From assembly GCA_013214025.1 (NCBI GenBank), contig JABSRN010000108.1, forward strand, positions 1 to 43,814: DNA of 43,814 nucleotides, written 5' to 3'. Under the pieces are notes generated by a model that worked only from the letters and a program-made list of their open reading frames with translations, had not been told where the DNA came from and ran no database searches. Of the stretch, positions 9,450-17,614 are shown piece by piece. Numbering within the stretch: the stretch's first letter is position 1; every line of letters starts with the position of its first letter. The position numbers were made by a program, and so were the translations under genes. This stretch comes from Polyangiaceae bacterium. GTDB taxonomy: Bacteria; Myxococcota_A; Polyangia; Polyangiales; Polyangiaceae.

Positions 9450-10311
9450 GTGAACGACGATACGGAAGCGAAATCCGAGACGCGAGTTGGCGCCACATTG
9501 CTCGACAAATACACTTTAGAAGAACTGATCGGCATCGGTGGCATGGCCGCGGTGTACAGGGCCCGACACCGCACCGGCCGGGTGTGCGCGGTCAAGATCC
9601 GTCACGACGGCCACATGGCGACGGACGCGCAACTCAAGCGCATTCGACGCGAATGCCTACGCGGCCAATGCCCTGCGACACCGTGGCATCGTCGAAGTCC
9701 AAGACAACGACACTACACCCGATGGCTCCCCGTTCTTTGGTGATGGACCTTCTGGAAGGCGCATCGCTCGGCGATATCGACGACACCCTGCCACCGCATG
9801 TCGCCATCCGTTACCTGGACTATTGCCTCGACGCCCTTGGAGCCGCTCACGACGCGGGCATCGTTCACCGCGATATCAAGCCCGACAACATCTTATTGAC
9901 CCTCCAGGGCAACATCAAGCTGCTGGACGTTGGCATCGCAACACTTCGGGAGCACATCGCCGGCATAACCGTCGTCACGAAGGAGGGCTACGTCATGGGC
10001 ACCCCGGGCTACATGGCTCCCGAACAGGCCCGAGGACATTGGGACCAAGTAGATCGTCAGAGCGACATCTGGGCGCTTGGGGCCACGTTTTCGAGCTGCT
10101 GTCGGGAGAGGCAGTTCACCCCGCCCAGACCCCCAACGAGGCCCTCGGGCTCGCCATGGTGGTGGCGCCCCGATCGCTAGCCACGGCGTCAACCAACCTT
10201 CAGTCAGCTCTCATCTCGCTCATCGACAAGGCTCTCGCGTCCGAGAAACGCGACCGCGTCTCGGACGCGCCAATCTCGCCTCAGGCATCAGAAAGATGCC
10301 TGCAGTTGTAA
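9450..10311 (+). pseudogene. Ser/Thr protein kinase broken by three frameshifts
   Basis: A GTG at 9450 opens a frame with the kinase glycine loop (IGIGGMAAVYRARH) and CAVKI. Near 9645-9665 the homology moves by one frame (ALRHRGIVEVQDNDTTPDGS). Near 9735-9741 it moves again (LVMDLLEGASLGD, VHRDIKPDNIL, KLLDVGIATL, GTPGYMAPEQARGHWD, SDIWALGA). Near 10085-10092 it moves back (VFELLSGEAVH, SLIDKALASEKRDRVSD). The DFG motif reads DVG, itself a deviation. No single frame makes a kinase, so this is a pseudogene unless the sequence has several indel errors. The end overlaps the 3' end of the convergent porin gene (stop at 10288). Confidence 0.8.
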
Positions 10312-11874
10312 TCGCGCGCGATGTTCGTTCTCTAACGGGCCTGCCACAGCTTCGAGTCCGTTGGCGACGCTAGAGTAGGGCTTTTCTCCGAGCCGGAAAT
10401 AATCCGCCTGGAGTTTGAAGGGGTGCCCAGCGAAATAGTAACTAAGAGCCCCCCCGGCTTCCGTCCTCTCAGTCATCACGCTCTCGGTGCCGATTCTGCG
10501 GTTCGTTCCCACGCGTGCCGAAATCTCGAATCTCGTTCGCGGCAAGACGTACCCGATTTGGCCCATCACACCCCAACCGTCCCTCAACGCGGCAACCGGC
10601 ACTAAGTCACCGACGTCATCCCTGGCGTCTCCAGCGTTTCTCTCCCCCACGCGCGCCATGAATTCACTCTGGACGGAGAAGCCGGCGTACTTGAAGATTG
10701 AATCCGCGACAAAGTGATGGGTGTCGCTAGTGCCACCGTCTGCCGGGGTGGAGCCTTTGATCCCCCGGTCCTTGGGCGCGTTGCCAACATGCGCGTACGC
10801 GATCGCGACCGACAACCGGGCTTCTTCGGTTCTGGCAAGATCGGCCTCGGAGTAATCCTTAAACATGCCGAAGGGCAGCAACTCAAATCGCCCGAGAGAC
10901 ATCAGGCCGAAGTCCTCCGTAGTATTGGTATTCCGCCCCTGGCCCGCGAACACGCCCAGCCGATACTTGAGCATGCCGAGCCCAAACAAGTCCTTGGAGC
11001 CCACGTCAAAACCGAGATCTCGATCCACATTGAATTCGCCATTCACGATCGAGCGATCCACCTGTTGGAGACCACCGGATGATACGTTCCGCTGGCGGTT
11101 GTGGGGCACCTTGTACTGGCCCACTCGGAGCGACAAATCCCGATAGTGCGTGAAATCCATGTACCAATCGAGTAGCGGACTCGTCGTCGGGCTGCCGTCT
11201 TTGTTTCCCACGTCGTGGGGTGAAAACGCCAGCTCCACTTTGAAGCGATTGTCCTTGCCGTACATGTGACCTTTGAACTGCAGCCGCGCACGACGAATCA
11301 AGATGGCCTGGCTCGCATCCCCATCGTCGGGGTTGAGGTACTCGTAACGAAACTGAGCACGCAGACGCGGGATCAACGCGAACGTTCCGTCCATACTCTG
11401 AAAGTTCAGCCCCTGACCCGAGCGAAATCGGCTTTGACCGGCATCCAATTCATGATCGCCGCGAAGGGCTTCCTCCCCCGGTGCCCACAAGCTTTCCTCC
11501 CGGGGCTGATCCATCTCGACGGGAGCAGCCGCCTTCGCCAGCGCCATCATGGGTTGGTTTATGGGCGTCACCAACACGGGGCTGGCGACCGGCGCGATGG
11601 CAGTCTCCCCAGGGCCAGCCGTTACCGGCGCAGTTTCGACGGGCGCAGCCTGAACCGCTGAAGTCGGAGCCTCTGCAGTCGCGGTGGGCACAGCGTCCGT
11701 CGGCGAAACCGACGGTGCCACCGGCGCGGGGGTCTCGGAAACTGGGGGCGGCTGCGCTGCCCCCGGGTCGAGCGTTCCCTGGGCGCCGCTCGAAGTCGAG
11801 AACAACAGCACCACGCCGAACGCTCTCACCAAGGGGCTACTGCTGAGGGACATGTCGCGGTCAAATGGGATCAT
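10288..11874 (-). CDS. phosphate-selective porin O/P-type outer-membrane porin
   Basis: The 528-residue protein has a signal peptide (LVRAFGVVLLFSTSSGAQG), an Ala/Pro/Thr-rich linker of about 130 residues and a C-terminal beta-barrel of about 370 residues. Typical Porin_O_P traits are visible: the start LNFQSMDGTFALIPRLRAQF, then LIRRARLQFKGHMYG, VELAFSPHD, DWYMDFTH, SLRVGQYKVPHNRQ, RFEISARVGTNRR and FKLQADYFR. The last residue is Phe (LQLQASF), the usual outer-membrane assembly signal. Family members take up phosphate, pyrophosphate or other anions; the substrate here is unknown. It lies 342 bases downstream of the two-domain cupredoxin gene, in the same orientation, and may belong to that set or be transcribed alone. 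ATG at 11874 and a Met seven codons later are both possible starts. Confidence 0.82.
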   Translation of the reverse strand: MIPFDRDMSLSSSPLVRAFGVVLLFSTSSGAQGTLDPGAAQPPPVSETPAPVAPSVSPTDAVPTATAEAPTSAVQAAPVETAPVTAGPGETAIAPVASPVLVTPINQPMMALAKAAAPVEMDQPREESLWAPGEEALRGDHELDAGQSRFRSGQGLNFQSMDGTFALIPRLRAQFRYEYLNPDDGDASQAILIRRARLQFKGHMYGKDNRFKVELAFSPHDVGNKDGSPTTSPLLDWYMDFTHYRDLSLRVGQYKVPHNRQRNVSSGGLQQVDRSIVNGEFNVDRDLGFDVGSKDLFGLGMLKYRLGVFAGQGRNTNTTEDFGLMSLGRFELLPFGMFKDYSEADLARTEEARLSVAIAYAHVGNAPKDRGIKGSTPADGGTSDTHHFVADSIFKYAGFSVQSEFMARVGERNAGDARDDVGDLVPVAALRDGWGVMGQIGYVLPRTRFEISARVGTNRRIGTESVMTERTEAGGALSYYFAGHPFKLQADYFRLGEKPYSSVANGLEAVAGPLENEHRARLQLQASF

Positions 11875-12216
11875 GGTTGTCCGAGGAGGGTCGTCTGGAC
11901 GCCGGCCCTAACAAGAAGAGTGGTTTATGCGAGTCTTATGAAGAACCTCTCCAAACGGGAAGGCTAAAACCAGCGCCCCTCTCGATAATTTGTGCAGTGT
12001 GACGGGAGCGTCCGTCTGCTGACGGGCCGGACGCCCCCAGCTAGCTGGCTGCCCCCCCGGCGTTCGTCAGTCCCCCAGCTCCCGCCACTGATTCCGGGGA
12101 CGCTCCTCCTGAATTCGCAACACGATCTCTACCTTTCATTAGCTTCTCCACACCGAGCGTACGGCCGCCGCGCTGGGGGGCAACAGACATCCCATCTGGC
12201 CCCATTGAGAACGAAT
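11875..12216. other. 342-base gene-free stretch between porin and cupredoxin genes
   Basis: No convincing coding sequence is present. The region is GC-rich with several C/G runs (for example near 12052-12058 and 12174-12180). Any promoter for the porin should be here, but no clear -35/-10 pair was recognised. Confidence 0.4.
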
Positions 12217-13557
12217 CTAGTTTCCTGCGCTATCCGATGTACCAGCGTCCTGAGCCCCCGCATCGGCCCCCGCGACTTCGAGGCTCAACACCATGCCCAA
12301 GCCGGCGTGACCGCTGTCCAAGTCTGGCTCATCGGAGGTACCCTGCACGCTGATCTTACAGTACGGGGAGAACTCCCCGACCGTCTTGGGCGCGAGCCAC
12401 ACCTCGGCGGAGTGCCCCTCGACGACTCTGACGCTGTTCAGATGGTCCGCCCGAAGAGATACATGAGTGTCTGAGGACTGCAGCATCGTGGAGCCCGCGA
12501 AGAATTCTGGCGCCGTGAAGGTGTGCGCCGCTTGGGACGGCAGGTTTACAAACTTCAGTCGATAGCCCGTGCCAACACGCAGCACGAACTCCCGCAGAGC
12601 CTCAGGCTCGCCTACAGCCGGTAGGCCATGTCCATAGCCGTATTCTTCATCGGAATATTCGAGCAACACGATGGGATCATCGAAGTAGCGACTGTCGTAG
12701 GCGGGCGACCCATCCGAGCTTTGCCATAATGCCGCAGAGCCATACCGGGCAGGATCGCGCGCAGTCTGGGGCGACCAATTCGACGCCTGCTGCTGGTCCA
12801 GCTGTACATCGGAGCCCAGAGGGTGGATGCGCACGGTCGTGGCCATCGCCGCTCCGTCAGCCCCTGCGTGCCCGGTGCCTAAGACCGGCGCGCCAACGGG
12901 CTCAGTATCGCGATAATGCGTCCCGCCAGTCACCCCATCTTCGCAATACGCGGAGTAATCTCCGCCAATCATGGGGACGAAATACAGCGTCACTTCTCGA
13001 TCTTGCGTGGGGTGCAGCAGTAACTCAAAGGTATCGAAAGACGGGGCCTCGTATTCCGCATGTTCAGTTTGCACGCGCCACCATGCTACCGCGCGGTAGA
13101 ATTCGGGCGCGGTAAAAAAGTGAGAGCTCGCCGCGCCCGCCGGGTTTACGAGTTTGAGAATGACGGGGCGCCCCGCTTCCATTTCTAAGGTGGCGTCCCG
13201 TCCCGCCTCGTCTGTAACAGAAAAGCCGAGCACGCCGCCGGACTCCGTAAACGTAACGGTTCGATGCAATGCGTAGTCTTCCCAATTGCCGAGACAGTAG
13301 TCGCCATCGTCATTGAACGGCACCGCGCAGCGCCAATAGGCGACGATGTCACTGGCGCGACAGACGCCACCGGTGCACGCGCGCTCGACCATGGCGACAG
13401 GATCCGGAGCCAACGGGTCATCAGCCGCCACTTCTGGCGGGGGACCTAGGTCTCGATGCGCGACGCACTTGGGAGCGAGATTGAGCACGCCGACCGCTGC
13501 CGTGAGCAGACACCAGACCAGTGTGCGAGGCGATCTAGCTGTCCGGCGTTGACTCAT
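12217..13557 (-). CDS. exported two-domain cupredoxin-like copper protein
   Basis: The 446-residue protein begins with a hydrophobic export signal ending in LNLAPKCVAHR. A Cys-containing segment follows (CTGGVC, WRCAVPF, DYCLG), then two related cupredoxin-like domains. Domain 1 (about 100-245) has SSHFFTAPEFY (His146) and YCEDG (Cys205), then GTGHAGADGAAM (His230, Met238). Domain 2 (about 290-428) has AAHTFTAPEFF (His345) and YCKISVQG (Cys400), then SGHAGLGM (His417, Met422). His/Cys/His/Met is the type-1 copper ligand set, so two electron-transfer copper sites are predicted. It sits downstream of a Tat lipoprotein gene, separated by a strong stem-loop, in a cluster with cytochromes and another cupredoxin. 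A periplasmic or surface electron carrier is inferred. The copper assignment comes from ligand spacing alone. Confidence 0.72.
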   Translation of the reverse strand: MSQRRTARSPRTLVWCLLTAAVGVLNLAPKCVAHRDLGPPPEVAADDPLAPDPVAMVERACTGGVCRASDIVAYWRCAVPFNDDGDYCLGNWEDYALHRTVTFTESGGVLGFSVTDEAGRDATLEMEAGRPVILKLVNPAGAASSHFFTAPEFYRAVAWWRVQTEHAEYEAPSFDTFELLLHPTQDREVTLYFVPMIGGDYSAYCEDGVTGGTHYRDTEPVGAPVLGTGHAGADGAAMATTVRIHPLGSDVQLDQQQASNWSPQTARDPARYGSAALWQSSDGSPAYDSRYFDDPIVLLEYSDEEYGYGHGLPAVGEPEALREFVLRVGTGYRLKFVNLPSQAAHTFTAPEFFAGSTMLQSSDTHVSLRADHLNSVRVVEGHSAEVWLAPKTVGEFSPYCKISVQGTSDEPDLDSGHAGLGMVLSLEVAGADAGAQDAGTSDSAGN

Positions 13558-13571
13558 TCGTCTTCGTCTGT

Positions 13572-13609
13572 ATTCCCCTCACGCTGAGTCATGGCCAGCG
13601 TGAGGGAAT
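13572..13609 (-). promoter_or_regulatory. strong stem-loop between Tat lipoprotein and cupredoxin genes
   Basis: ATTCCCCTCACGCTG at 13572-13586 pairs with CAGCGTGAGGGAAT at 13596-13609 across a loop of about 9 bases, with one bulged base. It lies 9 bases after the stop of the upstream gene and 15 bases before the next start codon in transcript direction. There is no T-run, so it is not a classic intrinsic terminator. It may be a processing or stability element setting unequal expression within the operon. Confidence 0.55.
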
Positions 13610-13617
13610 GAAAACTA

Positions 13618-14226
13618 TCAGATAACTGACAATAAATTGGGGAAGTGCACTTGCCCGGATCCGAAGAACACTCCATCCGTGTTGCAGACAGTCGCCAATA
13701 CGAACCCAACGTCGCCCGAGGCGATAGTCACTTCGCCCTCCAGGCAGTATTTGTCGTCAAGCATGTCTGCGGCCGCAACTGCAGCCCCGTCTGGCGCCGT
13801 AGGCGCGTCGACACCCAGCTGATACGGCCACAGATCGATTCGCATGATGTGATGTTCGGGAGACAACACATGCCCAGCTCGAATCAACACCGTCGGACCG
13901 TCGACCCAACTGACTCCGGGACGGTGTTTGTAAGCCGCTCCGCCCTCGCCAACGTCCTCAACGGCGTAGCTAATTACGGCCCCCGTGAGATCCGTAAACG
14001 TTTCACCCAGGTAATAGGCCTTCATATTCGCTTTCACGGCGGTGACCCACTCCCCGCCCTCGCTCACATTCACAACGGCTTTCGCCAGATGCGCGATGCT
14101 CTCGTCATTCGCGGCTTCAGAATCTTCGGCGCAAGCCGAGGCCAGCGCCCCGAGGCCCAACAGCCCCGCGCCTCGCCCGAGCGCACCCAACAGTCGCCTT
14201 CGGTTCACCGTATCTTCATGTTTCAT
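13618..14226 (-). CDS. Tat-exported lipoprotein of unknown function
   Basis: The 202-residue protein has an N-terminal twin-arginine signal (NRRRLLGALGRGAGLLGLGA) ending in a lipobox LASAC (Cys32), so it should be folded or cofactor-loaded before export and then lipidated. The mature part has no family I recognise. It is predicted mostly beta (YAVEDVGEGGAAYKH, VSWVDGPTVLIRAGHV, IASGDVGFVLATVCN) and includes HVLSPEHHIMRID, rich in His. Tat export beside cupredoxin and cytochrome genes suggests a metal- or redox-linked role, which is inference. It lies 148 bases after the cytochrome gene. Confidence 0.7.
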   Translation of the reverse strand: MKHEDTVNRRRLLGALGRGAGLLGLGALASACAEDSEAANDESIAHLAKAVVNVSEGGEWVTAVKANMKAYYLGETFTDLTGAVISYAVEDVGEGGAAYKHRPGVSWVDGPTVLIRAGHVLSPEHHIMRIDLWPYQLGVDAPTAPDGAAVAAADMLDDKYCLEGEVTIASGDVGFVLATVCNTDGVFFGSGQVHFPNLLSVI

Positions 14227-14374
14227 AGTAGCCCCCGTGTTCTCCTTGCCCTGCGGGATATCACGACCGGAAGTTGGACCCGCTTAAGGGCCCCAACGCC
14301 AATTCGTCGGCCACTCCGTACTTCGGCCGGTCCCCGGCTGGCCCGGCTGGCGCGACAAATGCCATTCCGATCCG

Positions 14375-14800
14375 CTACTTCTTGGCGAGACTGCGGGCGG
14401 ATATCAGGAACCGGGCGAGAATTTTTGCGTCCCCCCGCCCAATCTCAGAGTCCTCTTTACGCATCATCTTGACCACATAGGCCTTGATACCGCCGCGCTC
14501 GAAGACTGAACCCGTAACGGGTGTAATCCCAGTCCGGAGCGCGCGAATGGGCCGACGCATCGCGTGGCACTTGGTGCACTTTACTACGAAAAGATCGTAG
14601 GCCGCGAGCTGCCGCCTGGGGAACTGAGCGCGCACCAACACCATCTTCTTACCCTCGCCCACTGTGGTCAGATCGGCCCTAGCGATACCGCCACAGAGGC
14701 TTAGGCTCAGCGCAATGCTCCCCACGAATGGCCGGGTCCGACTGCGGTAAAAACCGCCGCCGTCGTGACCCTGACAACCCTGTGGGCGAAAGCTTGGCAT
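14375..14800 (-). CDS. small monohaem cytochrome c-like protein
   Basis: The protein has a single haem-binding motif, CTKCHAM (Cys75, Cys78, His79), preceded by a signal-like hydrophobic run (GSIALSLSLCGGIARA). After the haem site come GITPVTGSVF and YVVKMMRKE, whose Met is the likely sixth haem ligand, then a helical end. At about 100 mature residues it fits a class I-like cytochrome c carrying electrons in the periplasm. The first about 25 residues before the signal are atypical, so a later start is possible. It begins 2 bases after the stop of the haem-barrel gene, showing close coupling. Confidence 0.72.
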   Translation of the reverse strand: MPSFRPQGCQGHDGGGFYRSRTRPFVGSIALSLSLCGGIARADLTTVGEGKKMVLVRAQFPRRQLAAYDLFVVKCTKCHAMRRPIRALRTGITPVTGSVFERGGIKAYVVKMMRKEDSEIGRGDAKILARFLISARSLAKK

Positions 14801-14802
14801 GG

Positions 14803-16008
14803 CTAAAATGCGAACAGCATCTGAAAGTTCGCGACTTCGTTCTCCACCGAGTCTTGCGTGTATCGGAAGCTCGCCCGCAACCGGAGGTTTTCCGTCACCA
14901 GGCCAATCACGCCAACATCGTGGCTGATGCTCTCACGTTCCATAGTTGTGGAGTCCACGAACTGAATTAGATACATCGGACGAAACCAGGAGCGGACGGC
15001 ATAGGACAACTCCACAAATGTCGTCACATTTGTCACTTGTTGATTGGACACTAGCTCCTGGTCCAGGCCCAATTGATAGCCACTCCATAGGGACGTACGG
15101 GTGAGTTGAAGCTTCAAATCCAACCCCAAACGACGAATCTTGGCGGTATCCTCACCACCCGGATCGCTGACTTTACCTAGATAGCCCCAATGTGAAACGG
15201 TCACAGCCGAGTCTTCCCAAAGGGTAGGCTCGGCATCGAGATCCACTTCAGGCTCACGGCCATGCAAGTCAATGCCGCCGAACTTGTACTCCAGATGGTA
15301 GTAGCTATCCCAATGCGCGCCGAAGTCGCTGTTCTTCACTGTTCCTGCAGCCCAAAAAGTTCTGCGACCTAGCACACCGCTGGCTTCTACACCCATGCGT
15401 GCCTGACCCACCGAGTGACCGTTGTGAGCCGCAGTGGACAGACGATAAGGTGCGAGCAAGTTCTCGTTGGTGCGAAACACAGTCGTGGTTTGTTCGAACA
15501 AGCCGACTTTGAGGTTCAGCGCTGGCGTCTGAAACAACCGCGAGAAGGCCGCGTACATTTCGTTCGGGCCGCCACTTCCGGGCCAGGTTCCGAACATGGT
15601 TACGTTATCGCCAATCGGAGCTGCAAACAGCAAGTTGAACGACGGGCCGCCGGGCGACACCACCGGGAGCTGGTCCTCCTCCGGGACATTCTCGAACGTA
15701 TGGCTGGCTGAGGCTTGAGCCACCAACGCGATGGGGCTGTTCTTGGGCAACGCCCCCGCTAAGGGAGAGCGTCCCTGAAGATCGATCGAATCATGTAATT
15801 CGAGACCGCCAGGCCACTGAAAGCCGTTCTTACGGAAAACGTCGCCGAACTCTGATCGCCGGGTGATGCTGCTGTGACAACTCGAACAGGGCACGCTGAA
15901 GGTACGAGCAAATACCGGGAACGCTTCTGCGCGTGAAGGCAAGACGCCCCCCACCAGAAGCACGAACAGGCATACCCTCCAGCAGCGAAAAACTCGCGGG
16001 AGTATCAT
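14803..16008 (-). CDS. outer-membrane beta-barrel with N-terminal c-type haem motif
   Basis: After a signal peptide (CLFVLLVGGVLPSRAEA) the mature protein begins FPVFARTFSVPCSSCHSSI, with a CxxCH haem site (Cys41, Cys44, His45), then RRSEFGDVFRKNGFQWPGG. This 'FP.FAR...CS.CH....EFG..FR.NG' start is known from exported haem proteins of Geobacter and related bacteria. The rest (about 70-401) alternates in beta-barrel fashion (for example LNLKVGLFEQTTTV, ARMGVEASGVLG, YYHLEYKFGG, LRLRASFRYTQDS) and ends in Phe (MLFAF), the outer-membrane assembly signal. A haem at the barrel mouth could pass electrons across or onto the outer membrane. The ATG overlaps the stop of the cupredoxin gene by 4 bases (ATGA). 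Confidence 0.75.
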   Translation of the reverse strand: MILPRVFRCWRVCLFVLLVGGVLPSRAEAFPVFARTFSVPCSSCHSSITRRSEFGDVFRKNGFQWPGGLELHDSIDLQGRSPLAGALPKNSPIALVAQASASHTFENVPEEDQLPVVSPGGPSFNLLFAAPIGDNVTMFGTWPGSGGPNEMYAAFSRLFQTPALNLKVGLFEQTTTVFRTNENLLAPYRLSTAAHNGHSVGQARMGVEASGVLGRRTFWAAGTVKNSDFGAHWDSYYHLEYKFGGIDLHGREPEVDLDAEPTLWEDSAVTVSHWGYLGKVSDPGGEDTAKIRRLGLDLKLQLTRTSLWSGYQLGLDQELVSNQQVTNVTTFVELSYAVRSWFRPMYLIQFVDSTTMERESISHDVGVIGLVTENLRLRASFRYTQDSVENEVANFQMLFAF

Positions 16009-16478
16009 CGAACCTCAATCGCGTAGCCGCTCATGGCGTTGGCGTGCAGGCTGCACCGGTACTCAAAGCGCCCCAGGGTGTCGAAGGTGTGCCGGAATCG
16101 GCCGGCGACCAAATCATCCGAAACACCGAAGCTATCAGCGACGCTCTGGACGTTGTGCTCCGTGCCGTCGACAAACAGCCACACCACCTCTGTCCCTACC
16201 GGGATCGTGCACAAGGGTCCGTCGGCTTCAACGCAACCACACTCGTTGTTGTACTGCTTGTCCTTAACGCGGATGCGAGCCTCAGCGGGATTGCCACAGA
16301 CCGTCGCGGGGCCCGCATCACCCAGCGACCCGTCTAAGCCGCCCGCCATGTATCCCCCGACGAACCGATGCTCGATACATTTGGGGGCTAACAACGCAGG
16401 GGCAACGAGTACCAAACTGGTCTCCAACGCACGCGATAGAGAGCGCCCCGTCCTGAAAACGCCGATTGTACCCCCCAC
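16005..16478 (-). CDS. exported single-domain cupredoxin (plastocyanin/azurin-like)
   Basis: The 157-residue protein has a hydrophobic N-terminus ending LLAPKCIEHRF. The mature part ends in a cupredoxin fold with GTEVVWLFVDGTEHNVQS (His108) and the closing loop FEYRCSLHANAMSGYAIEV (Cys142, His145, Met149), the type-1 copper ligand pattern C-x2-H-x3-M. An extra Cys group (ECGCVEADGPLC) lies before the fold. It is the first gene of the run, overlaps the haem-barrel gene by ATGA, and should be co-translated with it. It is predicted to be a periplasmic or surface copper electron carrier. The start codon is uncertain; the upstream gap (16479-16626) holds the presumed promoter. Confidence 0.78.
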   Translation of the reverse strand: MGGTIGVFRTGRSLSRALETSLVLVAPALLAPKCIEHRFVGGYMAGGLDGSLGDAGPATVCGNPAEARIRVKDKQYNNECGCVEADGPLCTIPVGTEVVWLFVDGTEHNVQSVADSFGVSDDLVAGRFRHTFDTLGRFEYRCSLHANAMSGYAIEVR

Positions 16479-16626
16479 TCGCCTTCAGACGGCCGTGCCA
16501 GTGGGTCAGATAAGTACGCTTATTCGGAAATACAAAACTCGTCTCAAACAGCACCCAAATCCGCGAGGCTAAAGGATGTCTGAAGTCGTCCCGTCATAGC
16601 GGACACCCTGGGAGGGGGTTCACTGA

Positions 16627-16872
16627 GTGCTCTCCCTCCACCACGACCCGCGAACCACCAGCCACGTGAACCCGCTCGCCGCCGTCGTTGGTTTGGCGGA
16701 CGATTTGGCGAATCAAGGGGGCGTGGGCATACTCAATGAACCCGACCAAACGACGGCACAGCTCGTAATTGACTACTTTGAGCTGGATAGCCGCGCCCTC
16801 GATAGCCTCGTGAACGATGCCAACGAAGCCGTCAATCGACTGGACGAGATATCCGCTCAGTCAGCGTACTAG
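16627..16872 (+). pseudogene. HDOD-domain protein, C-terminal remnant
   Basis: From a GTG just after an in-frame stop, the frame reads LHHDPRTTSHVNPLAAVVGLADDLANQGGVG, matching the HDOD segment 'HHdP.......La..v.lAd.LA...G.G', then a helical end (FELDSRALDSLVNDANEAV). The upstream domain is missing, and the in-frame TGA at 16624-16626 interrupts what looks like the preceding 'W....' segment. The fragment lies beside a phosphorelay cassette, the usual context of HDOD proteins in this group. It could still be expressed as an 81-residue peptide. It overlaps the convergent receiver gene by 12 bases. Confidence 0.45.
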
Positions 16873-17229
16873 AGCCATCTCGCCACCCAATAAATCGAGC
16901 AGCACCTCAAAGCGATCGGTCCTCTGATAAACGCCGTGAAATGAAGGAGACGGAGGCACCTGCGCTCGTTCGCCGGTGACAACGATGACCCGGGCCTGTG
17001 GCTGATGCGCTGCCAGGGGCACTGCCAAGACCGCCCCACTGCGATCGTCCAGCTTCCAATCCAGCAATACTGCTCCGTAACAACGGGGTCCCTGGATACC
17101 GGCCTGGCCTTCTTGGCCGGAAGCCGCTTCGTCAACAACGTAGCCTTCGTCCTCCAGCAGAGCAGCAAGGGTGATCCGATTCGACGCATCATCGTCGATG
17201 AGCAATATTCGATGGTTCGCGTCAATCAT
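16861..17229 (-). CDS. single-domain response regulator (receiver)
   Basis: A stand-alone CheY-like receiver of about 122 residues. It shows ILLIDDDASNR (acidic pocket), AVLLDWKLDD (phospho-acceptor Asp about 57) and VIVVTG (Thr). The position of the conserved Lys appears as Arg (VYQRTDRFEVLL), a conservative but unusual change that may alter phosphorylation kinetics. There is no output domain. It is the last gene of a three-gene cassette; its start overlaps the DHp-domain gene by 8 bases. Confidence 0.82.
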   Translation of the reverse strand: MIDANHRILLIDDDASNRITLAALLEDEGYVVDEAASGQEGQAGIQGPRCYGAVLLDWKLDDRSGAVLAVPLAAHQPQARVIVVTGERAQVPPSPSFHGVYQRTDRFEVLLDLLGGEMALVR

Positions 17230-17614
17230 CAGGACCAGCTCCTCCCATACTTAGATTCTCCACGGTCAGCTGTAGTGTCAAAACCTCGTCTGCCTCCTCT
17301 AACTGCCTGCTGATCAACTCAAAGAAGCGCCGAATTCGTGGGTCCTGTTCCAACACTTCCACACCCAGTGTCTTTTGCTCGATATAGAACGCTGCGTTTC
17401 GAATAGCGGCAAAACGGTTGCGCAAGTGGTGTCGGAGTTCGGAAGCTTGAGCCTCCGGAGTTCCTTCTGCGTCAGCACTTATCGTCTTGACTGACTGGAG
17501 GGCCTCCGCAGCGCTGCCGACTAGACTCAACCAACCGGAGCGCTGCAATGCGACGGTACGCTGCCGAAGCGGCCCCCGTGGACGCGCCGAACTTGGACTC
17601 CCAGGAACACTCAT
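17222..17614 (-). CDS. stand-alone histidine phospho-acceptor (DHp/HisKA-like) protein
   Basis: The 130-residue protein holds only a histidine-kinase dimerisation segment: SELRHHLRNRFAAIRNAAFY fits the H-box H-x-L-R-N (phospho-acceptor most likely His62), followed by a second helix (PRIRRFFELISRQLEEADEVL). There is no HATPase domain (no N, G1 or G2 boxes) before the stop. It therefore cannot autophosphorylate as written and may act as a phosphotransfer protein, like Spo0B or ChpT in principle. It is sandwiched between two receiver genes, overlapping both (ATGA with the upstream one, 8 bases with the downstream one). Confidence 0.72.
   Translation of the reverse strand: MSVPGSPSSARPRGPLRQRTVALQRSGWLSLVGSAAEALQSVKTISADAEGTPEAQASELRHHLRNRFAAIRNAAFYIEQKTLGVEVLEQDPRIRRFFELISRQLEEADEVLTLQLTVENLSMGGAGPDD

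Noticed and set aside
11992-12474. 160-codon plus-strand frame
   Set aside because: Overlaps the end of the two-domain cupredoxin gene and has no recognisable features.
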